Origin: Mesorhizobium sp. SCN 65-20
GTDB lineage: Bacteria; Pseudomonadota; Alphaproteobacteria; Rhizobiales; Rhizobiaceae
DNA length: 39,101 nt
NCBI GenBank assembly: GCA_001724355.1
Contig: MEEF01000025.1
Location: 1 to 39,101 of the forward strand
Reading direction: 5' to 3'
The stretch's first letter is position 1, and each line of letters begins with the position of its first letter. The notes beneath the pieces were generated by a model. The model was not told where the DNA came from. It saw only the letters and a list, made by a program, of their open reading frames with translations, and ran no database searches. The position numbers were made by a program, and so were the translations under genes. Below are positions 25,512 to 34,435 of the stretch, piece by piece.

Positions 25512-27011
25512 ATGTTTGGCAGAAGAGGTAGCGACGACGGCAACAGGCCCACGCCTGCATTTCGCCCGCTGGCGCCGACGCCGGCACCGGCCGGGGCGAC
25601 AGGCGACACGCTGGTTGCGCCGCGTCCTGCCGTGCCTGCTCCGGCAGCTCCGGCTGCTCCGCCCAAGCGCGCGCTGGAAACCTCTCCACCACTGGCGCCC
25701 GAGCCGCGCAGGGCTCAGCGCGAGCGGAGCGAGAGCTACTACGACACAAAGAGCCAGGTCTTCTCGGCGCTGATCGACACTATCGACCTGTCGCAGCTCG
25801 CCAAGCTCGATCCCGAGAGCGCCCGCGAGGAAATCCGCGATATCGTCAACGACATCATCGCGATCAAGAATTTCGCGATGTCGATCGCCGAGCAGGAGGA
25901 ATTGCTCGAGGATATCTGCAACGACGTGCTGGGCTATGGGCCGCTCGAGCCGCTGCTCGCGCGAGACGACATCGCTGACATCATGGTCAACGGCGCCAAG
26001 CAGGTCTTCATCGAAGTCAACGGCAAGGTCGAGCAGACCTCGATCCGCTTCCGCGACAACCAGCAACTGCTCAACATCTGCCAGCGCATCGTCAGCCAGG
26101 TCGGCCGCCGCGTCGACGAATCCTCGCCCATCTGCGACGCCCGCCTGCCCGACGGTTCGCGCGTCAACGTGATCGCGCCGCCACTGTCGATCGACGGCAC
26201 CGCTCTCACCATCCGCAAGTTCAAGAAGGACAAGCTCACCCTCGACCAACTGGTCAAGTTCGGCGCGATCTCGCCGCATGGCGCGGAGGTCCTGAAGATC
26301 ATCGGACGCGTCCGCTGCAATATCGTCATCTCGGGCGGCACCGGCTCGGGCAAGACCACGCTGCTCAATTGCCTGACCAATTACATTGATCGAGAAGAGC
26401 GCGTCATCACCTGCGAGGACTCGGCGGAACTGCAACTGCAGCAGCCCCATGTCGTTCGCCTGGAGACGCGTCCGCCGAACCTCGAAGGCGAGGGCGAGGT
26501 CACCATGCGCGACCTGGTCAAGAACTGCCTGCGCATGCGTCCCGAGCGCATCATTGTCGGCGAGGTGCGCGGACCCGAGGTGTTCGACCTGCTGCAGGCC
26601 ATGAACACAGGCCACGACGGCTCCATGGGCACGATCCACTCCAACAGCCCGCGCGAATGCCTCAACCGTATCGAATCTATGATCGCGATGGGCGGCTTCT
26701 CGCTGCCGCAGAAGACTGTGCGCGAGATCATCGTCGGCTCGGTCGACGTCATCATTCAGGCCGCACGACTGCGCGACGGTTCGCGCCGCATCACCCACAT
26801 CACCGAGGTGATCGGCATGGAAGGCGACGTCATCATCACGCAGGATCTGGTGCTCTACAACATCAAGGGAGAGGACCAGAACGGCAGGCTCGTCGGCCAG
26901 CATGTCTCGACCGGCATCGGCCGTCCGCATTTCTGGGATCGCGCCCGCTACTACGGCGAGGAGGCGCGCCTGGCCACCGCGCTGGAATCGATGGAAAAGG
27001 GCAGTGACTGA
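25512..27011 (+). CDS. cpaF: Tad pilus motor ATPase CpaF/TadA
   Basis: This is a type II/IV secretion ATPase that drives Flp pilus extension and, in some species, retraction. The 499-residue protein begins with a Pro/Ala-rich unstructured stretch (about 10-65). An N-terminal domain (about 75-225) and the RecA-like core follow. Walker [10 protein letters not shown] is at 274-282, and the Asp box ([12 protein letters not shown]), Walker B ([13 protein letters not shown]) and His box ([14 protein letters not shown]) are all intact. It is 26 bases after cpaE and 27 bases before tadB. Confidence 0.97.
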   Translation: MFGRRGSDDGNRPTPAFRPLAPTPAPAGATGDTLVAPRPAVPAPAAPAAPPKRALETSPPLAPEPRRAQRERSESYYDTKSQVFSALIDTIDLSQLAKLDPESAREEIRDIVNDIIAIKNFAMSIAEQEELLEDICNDVLGYGPLEPLLARDDIADIMVNGAKQVFIEVNGKVEQTSIRFRDNQQLLNICQRIVSQVGRRVDESSPICDARLPDGSRVNVIAPPLSIDGTALTIRKFKKDKLTLDQLVKFGAISPHGAEVLKIIGRVRCNIVISGGTGSGKTTLLNCLTNYIDREERVITCEDSAELQLQQPHVVRLETRPPNLEGEGEVTMRDLVKNCLRMRPERIIVGEVRGPEVFDLLQAMNTGHDGSMGTIHSNSPRECLNRIESMIAMGGFSLPQKTVREIIVGSVDVIIQAARLRDGSRRITHITEVIGMEGDVIITQDLVLYNIKGEDQNGRLVGQHVSTGIGRPHFWDRARYYGEEARLATALESMEKGSD

Positions 27012-27038
27012 CATGCCTGGTGAGGGAAGGTAGCGCGC

Positions 27039-28052
27039 ATGTTCGGCCTCGACATCACCATGCTGCTCTTCGTTCTCCTGGCTGGCCTCAGCGCCGGCCT
27101 CGTCGCCTACGCTTTCCTGTTCAGGCGCATGGAGACCGAGACCAACACCCAGCGTCGCCTGTCGACGGTGCAGCAGACCGAGGTCGACCGAAGCCTGGTA
27201 AAGGCATCGCGCGACCGGACGGCCGAGATCGCCAAGCGCAAGAAGTCCGTCCAGGATTCGCTGAAGGAGCTCGAGGAAAAGCAGAAGGCCAAGGATCGCA
27301 ACATCAAGAAGCCGCCGCTCAGGGTGCAGATCCGCCAGGCGGGGATGCAGGTCACGGTCGAGCGCTTCTATGTCTATTCGGCCATCTGCGGCATCGTCAC
27401 CACGCTCGTCGTCTATCTGGCCGGGGCACCGCTGATCCTCCTGCCCGGTGCCCTGCTGGCCGGCAGCGCTGGCCTTCCCCGCTGGTTCGTGTCTTTCCGG
27501 CGTGCGCGCAGGGTCAAGCAATTCCTGAACGAGTTTCCCAATGCCCTCGACATCATCGTGCGCGCGGTGAAATCGGGCCTGCCGCTCAATGACGGCATCC
27601 GCCTCATCGCCAACGAGTCGCCCGAGCCGGTGCGCACCGAGTTCCGCCGCATCGTCGAAGCACAGCAGCTCGGCATGTCGATCCCCGATGCCGCCCTGCG
27701 CATGACCGAGACCATGCCTTGCCCGGAAGCGGGCTTCTTCGGCATCGTCATCCAGATCCAGAGCCAGGCCGGCGGCAACCTGTCCGAAGCGCTCGGCAAC
27801 CTGTCGCGCGTGCTGCGTGATCGAAAGAAGATGAAGGCCAAGGTTCAGGCACTGTCGATGGAGGCCAAGGCGTCGGCGGCCATCATCGGCGCGCTGCCGA
27901 TCATCGTTGCCCTGCTCGTCTATCTGTCGAGCCCCAACTACATCATGCCCCTGTTCGTCACGAGCACGGGCAACCTGATCCTGGGCGTCTCGGCCATCTG
28001 GATGTCGATCGGCATCTTCGTGATGCGCAAGATGATGAATTTCGAGGTCTAG
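27039..28052 (+). CDS. tadB: Tad inner-membrane platform protein TadB
   Basis: This is one of the two polytopic platform proteins that couple the CpaF motor to pilin insertion. The 337-residue protein has an N-terminal transmembrane helix, a charged cytoplasmic stretch (about 30-90) and a helix pair near 105-150. The T2SSF (GspF-like) domain spans about 165-295 and a terminal pair of membrane helices follows. Landmark motifs are FPNALDIIVRAVKSGLPLNDGI and GGNLSEALGNLSRVLRDR. GGAAGG precedes the start. It is six bases upstream of tadC. Confidence 0.95.
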   Translation: MFGLDITMLLFVLLAGLSAGLVAYAFLFRRMETETNTQRRLSTVQQTEVDRSLVKASRDRTAEIAKRKKSVQDSLKELEEKQKAKDRNIKKPPLRVQIRQAGMQVTVERFYVYSAICGIVTTLVVYLAGAPLILLPGALLAGSAGLPRWFVSFRRARRVKQFLNEFPNALDIIVRAVKSGLPLNDGIRLIANESPEPVRTEFRRIVEAQQLGMSIPDAALRMTETMPCPEAGFFGIVIQIQSQAGGNLSEALGNLSRVLRDRKKMKAKVQALSMEAKASAAIIGALPIIVALLVYLSSPNYIMPLFVTSTGNLILGVSAIWMSIGIFVMRKMMNFEV

Positions 28053-28058
28053 GCGATC

Positions 28059-29078
28059 ATGACCGATCAAGTCGTCAAAGCACTCACCGATCCGTCGTTC
28101 CTCATTGCATTGCTGGTCGGCGTCGCGGTCTTCGCCACCATGTTCACGGTCATGCCCTCGCTGAGCGGCAACCAGCTCAAGTCCCGCATGAAGTCCGTCG
28201 CCCTCGAGCGCGACGAGCTCCGCGCAAAGCAGAGAGCCCGCCTGGCAGCCGAAACCGGGCGTCGACGCCAGGGTCTGCGCGAGCAGCAGTCGGTGGGCAT
28301 GCGCAGCATCGTCGAGCGGCTCGACCTTCGCCGCGCGCTCGTCGACGAAGGTACCCTCAATTCGCTCAAGGTCGCGGGCTTCCGCGGACAGAACCCGTTG
28401 ACACGGTTCCTGTTCTTCCGCCTGGTGCTGCCCTTTGTCGGCTTTGCGCTCGCTGCCGTATACGTTTTCCTGCTCGGCGGGCTCGCCGAGAAGCCGATGC
28501 TGATGAAGGTCCTTGCCTGCATCATCGCGGCTTATGCCGGCTTCTACGCGCCGGTCCTCTACGTGAGCAACCGCGCGACCAAGCGCAAGCAGTCGATTCA
28601 GATGGCCTGGCCCGACGCGCTCGACCTGATGCTGATCTGCGTCGAGTCGGGCATGTCGGTCGAGGCGGCGCTGCGCAAGGTCGCCGACGAGATCGGGGCG
28701 CAGTCGGTCGATCTCGCCGAGGAGTTCGTGCTCACCAATGCCGAGCTTTCCTATCTCACCGAACGCCGCGCTGCCTATGAGAACCTGGCCGCCCGCACGG
28801 GGCTCGACTCGGTCAAGTCGGTGACCCAGGCGCTGATCCAGGCCGAGCGCTACGGCACGCCCGTCGCCCATGCGCTGCGCGTGCTTGCGAGCGAAAGCCG
28901 CGACATGCGTCTGAACGAGGCGGAAAAGAAGGCGGCGGCCTTGCCACCGAAGCTCACCGTGCCGATGATCCTGTTCTTCCTGCCGGTGCTGTTCGCCATC
29001 ATCCTGGGGCCGGCGGGCATCCAGATCAGCGAGCGCGGGCTCTTTGGCGACAAGCAGCAGTCGAGCAGCGATCAATAG
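28059..29078 (+). CDS. tadC: Tad inner-membrane platform protein TadC
   Basis: This is the partner of TadB in the assembly platform. The 339-residue protein has the same plan: an N-terminal membrane helix, a cytoplasmic basic region (about 40-95), two helices (about 120-170), the T2SSF domain (about 185-310) and a C-terminal helix. The motif AWPDALDLMLICVESGMSVEAAL corresponds to the TadB segment, showing the two are paralogues. It is the last plus-strand tad gene; a bidirectional stem-loop follows. Confidence 0.95.
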   Translation: MTDQVVKALTDPSFLIALLVGVAVFATMFTVMPSLSGNQLKSRMKSVALERDELRAKQRARLAAETGRRRQGLREQQSVGMRSIVERLDLRRALVDEGTLNSLKVAGFRGQNPLTRFLFFRLVLPFVGFALAAVYVFLLGGLAEKPMLMKVLACIIAAYAGFYAPVLYVSNRATKRKQSIQMAWPDALDLMLICVESGMSVEAALRKVADEIGAQSVDLAEEFVLTNAELSYLTERRAAYENLAARTGLDSVKSVTQALIQAERYGTPVAHALRVLASESRDMRLNEAEKKAAALPPKLTVPMILFFLPVLFAIILGPAGIQISERGLFGDKQQSSSDQ

Positions 29079-29083
29079 ACCTT

Positions 29084-29130
29084 GGAAATGCAAAGGCCGC
29101 GTCCTGTTACGCGGCCTTTTTGGCATTTCC
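29084..29130. terminator. Terminator between convergent tadC and tadD
   Basis: AAAGGCCGCG and CGCGGCCTTT pair over 10 bases around an 8-base loop and are followed on the plus strand by further T. An outer GGAAATGC/GCATTTCC arm extends the stem. It lies between two convergent genes and is near-symmetric. The plus-strand T-run is clearer, so it mainly ends tadC transcription. Confidence 0.85.
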
Positions 29131-29146
29131 GGACGTCTTGTGGACG

Positions 29147-29959
29147 TCAGTTGGTGGTGGGCTTGTCTTCCGCCTTGATCTGGTTCCAGGCGTTCTGCTG
29201 GGCCAGCATCGAGCGCAGGTAGTTGACGTTGGCCTGCGCCTGCTCGGGTGAAAGTTCCTGGCCAGCAATCTTCTCGGCCTCGTCGAAGCGCCCCTGCAGG
29301 CCCACTGCCAGCGCGAGGTTCTGGCGCACGCGGCTGTCGGCGCCCGGCTGTGAGGCTGCCGAGCGAAGGTAGGTTTCCGCCGACTTGAGATCGCCCTCGA
29401 GCACATAGGACATACCCAGGTTCGACAGCACGCTGGGTTCGTTCGGCTTGAGGTCGAGAGCCTTGCGATAGAGGCCGCGCGCCTCGGGCGTCTGGCCAAG
29501 CTGGTCGAGAATGGCGGCTTCGGCCGAGACCAGCTTCCAGTCCGGATATTCCGGCGTCTGTGCACGACGCACGGCGTCGAGCGCCGACTGCAGCTCGCCC
29601 GATGCGGCAAGCGCCTTGCCGTAGGCGGCCAGCACGTCCCGGTCCTTCGGGTAGCCGATGGCGAGCTTGCGCATGACGGCGAGCGACTGGTCGGTCTGCC
29701 CCTTCATCTGGAGCACCGAGGCATACTGCAAGGCTATCGGTTTGTTGTTGGGATCGCCGGCGTAGGTGCGCCCGAGCGATTCGGAAGCCCCCTGCAACTC
29801 GCCGGCGGACATGGTCGCGGTCGGTTTGCCGGCGCGCGCGATCGAACCCGTGGTCATCTTGCTGGTGGTGCAGCCGGCGACGCCAGCCATGAGCAGCGTT
29901 GCGAAAGCCACCTTCGCGAGGCGTTTTCCCGTTGCGTTCATCGAGCGATTGGTCAACAT
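29147..29959 (-). CDS. tadD: TPR-repeat lipoprotein TadD
   Basis: This 270-residue outer-membrane lipoprotein of the Tad system helps assemble or localise the CpaC secretin. The lipobox is LMAGVAGC with Cys30. About five tetratricopeptide-like repeats cover residues 60-245, for example LGQTPEARGLYRKALDLKP and NLGMSYVLEGDLKSAETYL. The frame is open upstream to 30412, but the ATG at 29959 has GGAGAG upstream and gives a proper signal peptide; the ATG at 29941 has no clear site. It converges on tadC and is divergent from the leucyl aminopeptidase gene. Confidence 0.92.
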   Translation of the reverse strand: MLTNRSMNATGKRLAKVAFATLLMAGVAGCTTSKMTTGSIARAGKPTATMSAGELQGASESLGRTYAGDPNNKPIALQYASVLQMKGQTDQSLAVMRKLAIGYPKDRDVLAAYGKALAASGELQSALDAVRRAQTPEYPDWKLVSAEAAILDQLGQTPEARGLYRKALDLKPNEPSVLSNLGMSYVLEGDLKSAETYLRSAASQPGADSRVRQNLALAVGLQGRFDEAEKIAGQELSPEQAQANVNYLRSMLAQQNAWNQIKAEDKPTTN

Positions 29960-30027
29960 CGGCGACGGCTCTCCATGGTCTGCGTGGCCGTTCGCCGGCC
30001 ATCTCCCCGCCTTGGAGAAATAATCTG

Positions 30028-30048
30028 TTAACCCTAACGGATGGTTAA
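30028..30048. promoter_or_regulatory. Inverted TTAACC repeat (CtrA-like) upstream of tadD
   Basis: TTAACC, nine bases, GGTTAA form a perfect 6-bp inverted repeat in the divergent tadD/aminopeptidase gap. On the minus strand its right arm reads TTAACCAT, the same 8-mer that lies upstream of cpaB. It is about 70-90 bases upstream of tadD. Confidence 0.45.
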
Positions 30049-30092
30049 GGGCGCACGATGCGCCGCTCCGTCCGACATCGAAGGAAGCCGAA

Positions 30093-31457
30093 ATGCCGGT
30101 CGAATTGCTCGACAAGAAGCCAGCCGATTCCCTGCCGATCCATCTCGTGGCCAAGGACGGGCTGGACGCCGCCGGTTTCGACCCGTCGATCCTGGCCTGG
30201 GCCAATGCCAATGGCTTCTCCGGTGAAGCCGGCAGGGTGCTTGTGCTGCCCGGCAGCGACGGCAACGCGGCGGGCGCCCTGTTCGGCACCGGCCTGCAGG
30301 AGAACGGCCTCGGCTTCGGTACGCTGGCCCGCGCCCTGCCGCAGGGCAACTGGCACTTCGCCGGGCAGCCGGCGCACCCGGAACTTGCGGCGCTCGGCGT
30401 TGCGCTCGGCAACTACGTGTTCACCCGCTACGGCAAGAAGCCGGGCAGGGACCTCAGCCTGGTCTTACCATCGGGCACTGACGCCGGGCGGCTGAAGCGG
30501 ATCGTGGACTCCGTCTTCCTCGTACGCGACCTGGTCAACACGCCGACCAACGACATGTTGCCTTCGGCGCTTGAGGACGCGGTGAGGACGCTTGCCGCCC
30601 GCCATGGCGCGGAGGTCGGCGTCACCGTCGGCGATGACCTGCTTGCCCGCAACTTCCCGATGATCCATGCGGTCGGACGCGCGTCCGCCGACGCGCCGCG
30701 CCTGATCGACCTTACCTGGGGCCCCCAGGATGCGCCCAAGGTCACGCTCGTCGGCAAGGGCGTGTGCTTCGACACGGGCGGCCTGGACATCAAGCCGGCG
30801 AGCAGCATGCTTCTGATGAAGAAGGACATGGGTGGTGCGGCAAACGTGCTCGGGCTTGCCGCGATGATCATGGGCGCCAGGCTCAACGTCCGCCTGCGCG
30901 TACTGATCCCCGCCGTCGAGAATGCGATCTCGGCGAATGCCTTCCGTCCCGGCGACGTGCTGCAGACCCGCAAGGGACTCACCGTCGAGATCGGCAATAC
31001 CGATGCGGAGGGCCGCCTCGTCTTGGGCGATGCGCTGGCTCTCGCCGACGAGGAACAGCCGCAGCTGCTGGTCGACATGGCGACGCTTACGGGGGCGGCT
31101 CGTGTGGCTCTCGGGCCGGACCTGCCGCCCTTCTACACCGACGACGACGCGCTGGCCGCCGAACTGGCGGCCGCTTCCGCGGAAGTCGAGGACCCGATCT
31201 GGCGCATGCCTTTGTGGAAGCCCTACGACACCAAGCTGTCGTCCAAGGTGGCCGACATCAACAACGTCAATTCGGACGGCTTTGCCGGTTCGATCACGGC
31301 GGCGCTGTTCCTCAAGCGCTTTGTCGAAAGGACCTCGAGTTGGGCCCATTTCGACATTTTCGCCTGGAACCCGACCGAACGTGCCTACGGCCCGATCGGC
31401 GGCGAGGCCCAGGCGATTCGCGCGCTGGAAAAAGTGATCTCGGCTAGATTCGGCTGA
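30093..31457 (+). CDS. Leucyl aminopeptidase family protein (M17)
   Basis: This is a cytosolic di-metal aminopeptidase that removes N-terminal residues from peptides. The 454-residue protein has a short N-terminal domain and the M17 catalytic domain (about 160-450). The full metal and catalytic set is visible: Lys and Asp in GKGVCFDTGG, Lys in LDIKP, Asp in MKKDMGGA, and Asp/Glu/Arg in NTDAEGRLVLGDAL. AAGGAAG precedes the start. It is followed by a MarR-type gene and an NlpC/P60 peptidase, an order I recall from other Rhizobiales. The three may serve recycling of cell-wall peptides. It is divergent from tadD. Confidence 0.93.
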   Translation: MPVELLDKKPADSLPIHLVAKDGLDAAGFDPSILAWANANGFSGEAGRVLVLPGSDGNAAGALFGTGLQENGLGFGTLARALPQGNWHFAGQPAHPELAALGVALGNYVFTRYGKKPGRDLSLVLPSGTDAGRLKRIVDSVFLVRDLVNTPTNDMLPSALEDAVRTLAARHGAEVGVTVGDDLLARNFPMIHAVGRASADAPRLIDLTWGPQDAPKVTLVGKGVCFDTGGLDIKPASSMLLMKKDMGGAANVLGLAAMIMGARLNVRLRVLIPAVENAISANAFRPGDVLQTRKGLTVEIGNTDAEGRLVLGDALALADEEQPQLLVDMATLTGAARVALGPDLPPFYTDDDALAAELAAASAEVEDPIWRMPLWKPYDTKLSSKVADINNVNSDGFAGSITAALFLKRFVERTSSWAHFDIFAWNPTERAYGPIGGEAQAIRALEKVISARFG

Positions 31458-31571
31458 CGCCCCTCCGGAAGAGTGGCGGTCCACAGTGGCTCGCCCGAGC
31501 CGCCTTGTCATCGCCACCTTTTCGCTTTTGGATGAAACGGAACCGAAACAATTCCCGTGGATGCTGGCGCC

Positions 31572-31922
31572 ATGCCGATAGCATTGCGTCCGAGTCAGTC
31601 GCTGAGGCTGCTTCAGCAGTTTGCCCTTTCCGAGGTGCGTGACGATGCGCCTGACCTGACGCTGCGCCAGATGGCGATCCTGCTCACCATCTATCTCGAT
31701 CCGCCGCCGCATACTGTGCGCGGGCTGGCCGCGAAGCTCAATGTCAGCAAGCCCGTCATCACCCGCGCGCTCGACAGCATGGGCGCCCTCAAGCTGGTGT
31801 CGCGCCACCGCGACGAACTAGACAAGCGTAACGTGCTGATACGGCGGACCGTGCAAGGCGCGCTCTATGTCGAGCGTTTGGGCGATGCTATCATCGCCAA
31901 AGCAATGGAGCTTCCGATTTGA
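31572..31922 (+). CDS. MarR-type winged-helix protein
   Basis: This is a small (116-residue) winged-helix protein. The recognition-helix region is VRGLAAKLNVSKPVITRALDSMGALKLVSR (given here by its ends VRGLAAKL and ALDSMGAL), followed by a wing around DELDKRNVLIRRT. It is shorter than a normal MarR and lacks the long terminal dimerisation helices, so ligand and partner are unknown. Start choice is uncertain: ATG at 31572 or GTG at 31557, neither with a strong ribosome binding site. Its TGA overlaps the TTG start of the NlpC/P60 gene, so the two are coupled. Confidence 0.75.
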   Translation: MPIALRPSQSLRLLQQFALSEVRDDAPDLTLRQMAILLTIYLDPPPHTVRGLAAKLNVSKPVITRALDSMGALKLVSRHRDELDKRNVLIRRTVQGALYVERLGDAIIAKAMELPI

Positions 31923-32779
31923 CTGCCCGCGACAGCCGCCTTCACGCCTTCCGTCCCGATCTCGCAGACCTTCGCCTCAAGGGTGAGGTGGCGGCCGATC
32001 GTTTCGTTGCCGGACGGCCGGCCCGCGTGTCTGTGGCGGTCGCCGATGTCCGCAAGGGCCCCCGGTCCGATTCGGGCCTCAACACGCAGTTGCTCTTCGG
32101 CGACGACGTGCTGGTCTTCGAGGACGTTGAGGGTTACGCCTGGCTTCAGTCCGAGCGCGACGGTTATGTAGGTTATGTCGCGGCTGGCGACCTTTCCCCG
32201 CGCGGGGCAGAACCCACTCATGTCGTCGTCGCGACGCGTACCTTCATCTATCCTGGGCCGGACATGAAGCTTCCGCGCACCGGCGCCCTGTCGATCGGCT
32301 CGCGGATTTCAGTGACCGGTCAGGCGGAGACACGCGGTACGCACTATGCCCTCTTGCCCTCGGGCGAAGCCGTGGTCGCCCAGCATCTGGCGCCGCTCGG
32401 AACCAAGGCGGAAGACTTCGTTTCGGTTGCGGAACGGCTGATCGATACGCCTTATCTCTGGGGCGGATCGAGCGCCTTCGGCATCGATTGCTCCGGCCTG
32501 GTGCAACTTTCGATGCTCATGACCGGCCGCGACGTGCTGCGCGATTCCGACATGCAGGCCGAAGCCCTGGGTGCGCCGCTCGACCCGGGCAACGACTGTT
32601 CCGCGCTGCGGCGCGGCGACCTGGTGTTCTGGAAGGGCCATGTCGCGATCATGACGGACCCGAATTTGATGATACACGCCAACGGCCACACCATGACCGT
32701 GGCCCGAGAAGGGCTGCGCGAGGCGATTGCCCGCATCGGCTATCTCTACGGCGGACCGACCGGCTTCCGGCGGCCCTGA
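31919..32779 (+). CDS. Cytoplasmic NlpC/P60-family peptidase with SH3 domains
   Basis: This is a 286-residue cysteine peptidase, probably a gamma-D-glutamyl-diamino acid endopeptidase acting on murein peptides. Two SH3-like modules (about 30-95 and 98-165) precede the NlpC/P60 domain (about 165-285). Its catalytic residues are Cys191 in GIDCSGLVQ and His241 in GHVAIM, and His253 is the likely third residue. No signal peptide is present, so it should act in the cytoplasm, as YkfC-type recycling enzymes do. The start is TTG at 31919, overlapping the preceding stop (TTGA), with TGGAG nine bases upstream; the next internal ATG would delete the first SH3 module. It converges on the DUF502 gene. 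Confidence 0.88.
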   Translation: MTARDSRLHAFRPDLADLRLKGEVAADRFVAGRPARVSVAVADVRKGPRSDSGLNTQLLFGDDVLVFEDVEGYAWLQSERDGYVGYVAAGDLSPRGAEPTHVVVATRTFIYPGPDMKLPRTGALSIGSRISVTGQAETRGTHYALLPSGEAVVAQHLAPLGTKAEDFVSVAERLIDTPYLWGGSSAFGIDCSGLVQLSMLMTGRDVLRDSDMQAEALGAPLDPGNDCSALRRGDLVFWKGHVAIMTDPNLMIHANGHTMTVAREGLREAIARIGYLYGGPTGFRRP

Positions 32780-32788
32780 GACGTCCTG

Positions 32789-33397
32789 TTACCCTGCAAG
32801 CGGTTTCAGATTGGCGCCTTGCAGCACTTCGGCCGAGCCGATGCCTATCCGCTTAACCAGCGCCGTCGCCTGGACCATGGTGATGTCGAGCGGGCGGACA
32901 CGGTCGGACGAGAAGTACATCACATTGCCGGACAATGGCGTCGGCGCCTGCGGCAGGAAGACCGCCACCCAGCCATCACCAATCGGTTCGATCACATAGC
33001 CGATCTGCCATCCGTCCTCGATGCTGACGAGGGCCGGCTTCATGCCTTCGGTGTTCTCGAACTGCATGAATCCCTCGGCCATGGTCTTGACCATGCGGTA
33101 TTGCGGCAGGCCGCCCATCAGCGAGCCCTCGAACCAGCCCGACAGGCGCGTGCCCAATGCCGTGCGCGCGACCATGCCGGCGATGAAGGAGACGATGATC
33201 AGGGCTGCTACCGCGAGCAAGGTTACCGTGCCGACGCCGGCAACCGCACCCATCTGGTCGAGGCCGAGCTGCTTCTCGATCGGCCGTACCGCTCGTACGG
33301 CAAGGCGCATCGCGTGGCTGAGGACGAGTGAAATCAGCGCGACCGGGAGGAGGAACAGCACGCCGCCTATGATCGTGGTCTTGAGGAAGTCCTTCAT
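32789..33397 (-). CDS. DUF502 family membrane protein
   Basis: This is a 202-residue protein of the DUF502 family. Two transmembrane helices lie near residues 8-28 and 55-80, followed by a soluble domain with SGWFEGSLMGGLPQYRMVKTM and the family segment VAVFLPQAPTPLSGNVMYFSSDRV. The function is unknown to me. The frame is open to 33451; the ATG at 33397 has AGGGTG seven bases upstream and begins just before the first membrane helix. It converges on the NlpC/P60 gene with nine bases between, and lies 78 bases after the hydroxyacid reductase gene. Confidence 0.85.
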   Translation of the reverse strand: MKDFLKTTIIGGVLFLLPVALISLVLSHAMRLAVRAVRPIEKQLGLDQMGAVAGVGTVTLLAVAALIIVSFIAGMVARTALGTRLSGWFEGSLMGGLPQYRMVKTMAEGFMQFENTEGMKPALVSIEDGWQIGYVIEPIGDGWVAVFLPQAPTPLSGNVMYFSSDRVRPLDITMVQATALVKRIGIGSAEVLQGANLKPLAG

Positions 33398-33475
33398 GAT
33401 TGCACCCTGGTTGCAGCCAATTGAACGGAGATCGACGTCAGGACCCGGCACGGGCGGTCGGGAAGAATGAGCTCC

Positions 33476-34429
33476 TCAGTAGCCGGCCTCGCGGTCGACG
33501 ATGTTGTCGAGCGCCTCGCCGCGCTCGTATGCGTCCATCTGCCTGAGCATCGGCGCGACGAGGTGTGCCGGATCCGACGTGGCGGCCGCATGCGGCGTGA
33601 CGAATACCTTCGGATGCGCCCAGAGCGGACTGGTCTTTGGCAGTGGCTCGACCTCGAATACGTCGAGGCTGGCTTCTTTCAGAGTCCCGTCGTCGAGCGC
33701 GCGAGCAATGTCGGCATCGCGCTGCAATCGGCCGCGTCCTGCATTAACGAGAACCGCTCCGCCCAGGCCGTTGCGGCGGCGCAGTTCCTTGAGCAGACCG
33801 TAGTTGATGATGCCCTGGGTTGCCTTGGTCAGCGGCAACAGGACGACGAGAATGTCCGTCGCATTGAGGAAGGGGACGAGCCCGGCATCACCGCTGAAGG
33901 TGGTGATACCAGGCATCTCCTGTGGTCGCCGGCTCCAGCCATTGACCCGGAAGCCGATACCATTGAGCACGTTCGCGCCGGCACGGCCCAGATTGCCGAG
34001 GCCCATGATGCCGACGGAGATGTCCTCCGCCGGCCGCTGCGGCGGCTCGTGCCAGATCTTCTTGCTCTGCTGGGCGCGGTAGAGTTGGCCCTGGCGGTGA
34101 TGGTCGAGCACGCGCCAGAGCACGTATTCGACCATGTGCTGGGTCAGGTTGTCGGCGACCGCGCGCACGATCGGCACATCAGGCAGGGCCGGGTCCGCAA
34201 AGACATGGTCGACGCCGGCGCCGATCGAGAAGATCACCTTGAGATTGGGGAGCTTGGCGAGCACGCCCGGCCGCTGCTTCCACACGACCGCATATTCGAT
34301 CGACGGGTCCGCAGCACCATCCGGCTCAAGCACGACCTCGCGCTCCTCGGACAGCATCTCGTACCATCGCTGCGGGTTGAAGCCTGTGATCGAAAGGAGA
34401 ATCTTGCCCTTGCCCGCCATGCCTTCCAT
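33476..34429 (-). CDS. Glyoxylate/hydroxypyruvate reductase A-like 2-hydroxyacid dehydrogenase
   Basis: This is a 317-residue NAD(P)H-dependent reductase of the GhrA branch. The nucleotide-binding motif is GLGNLG (about 141-146). The catalytic residues are Arg in NAGRGRL, Glu in DVFEVEPLP and His in TPHAAATSD. The substrate loop FSIGAGVDHV is typical of GhrA-type enzymes that reduce glyoxylate and hydroxypyruvate. It starts six bases after the yejF stop and is probably co-transcribed with the yej genes, though no metabolic link to peptide import is evident. An alternative start is the ATG at 34420. Confidence 0.88.
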   Translation of the reverse strand: MEGMAGKGKILLSITGFNPQRWYEMLSEEREVVLEPDGAADPSIEYAVVWKQRPGVLAKLPNLKVIFSIGAGVDHVFADPALPDVPIVRAVADNLTQHMVEYVLWRVLDHHRQGQLYRAQQSKKIWHEPPQRPAEDISVGIMGLGNLGRAGANVLNGIGFRVNGWSRRPQEMPGITTFSGDAGLVPFLNATDILVVLLPLTKATQGIINYGLLKELRRRNGLGGAVLVNAGRGRLQRDADIARALDDGTLKEASLDVFEVEPLPKTSPLWAHPKVFVTPHAAATSDPAHLVAPMLRQMDAYERGEALDNIVDREAGY

Positions 34430-34435
34430 GCCCTG

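Noticed and set aside
24972..30002. A 1676-codon open frame on the minus strand opposite cpaE-tadC
   Set aside because: It is a shadow of six well-supported plus-strand genes in high-GC DNA; its translation is Arg/His/Asp-rich with no recognisable domain.
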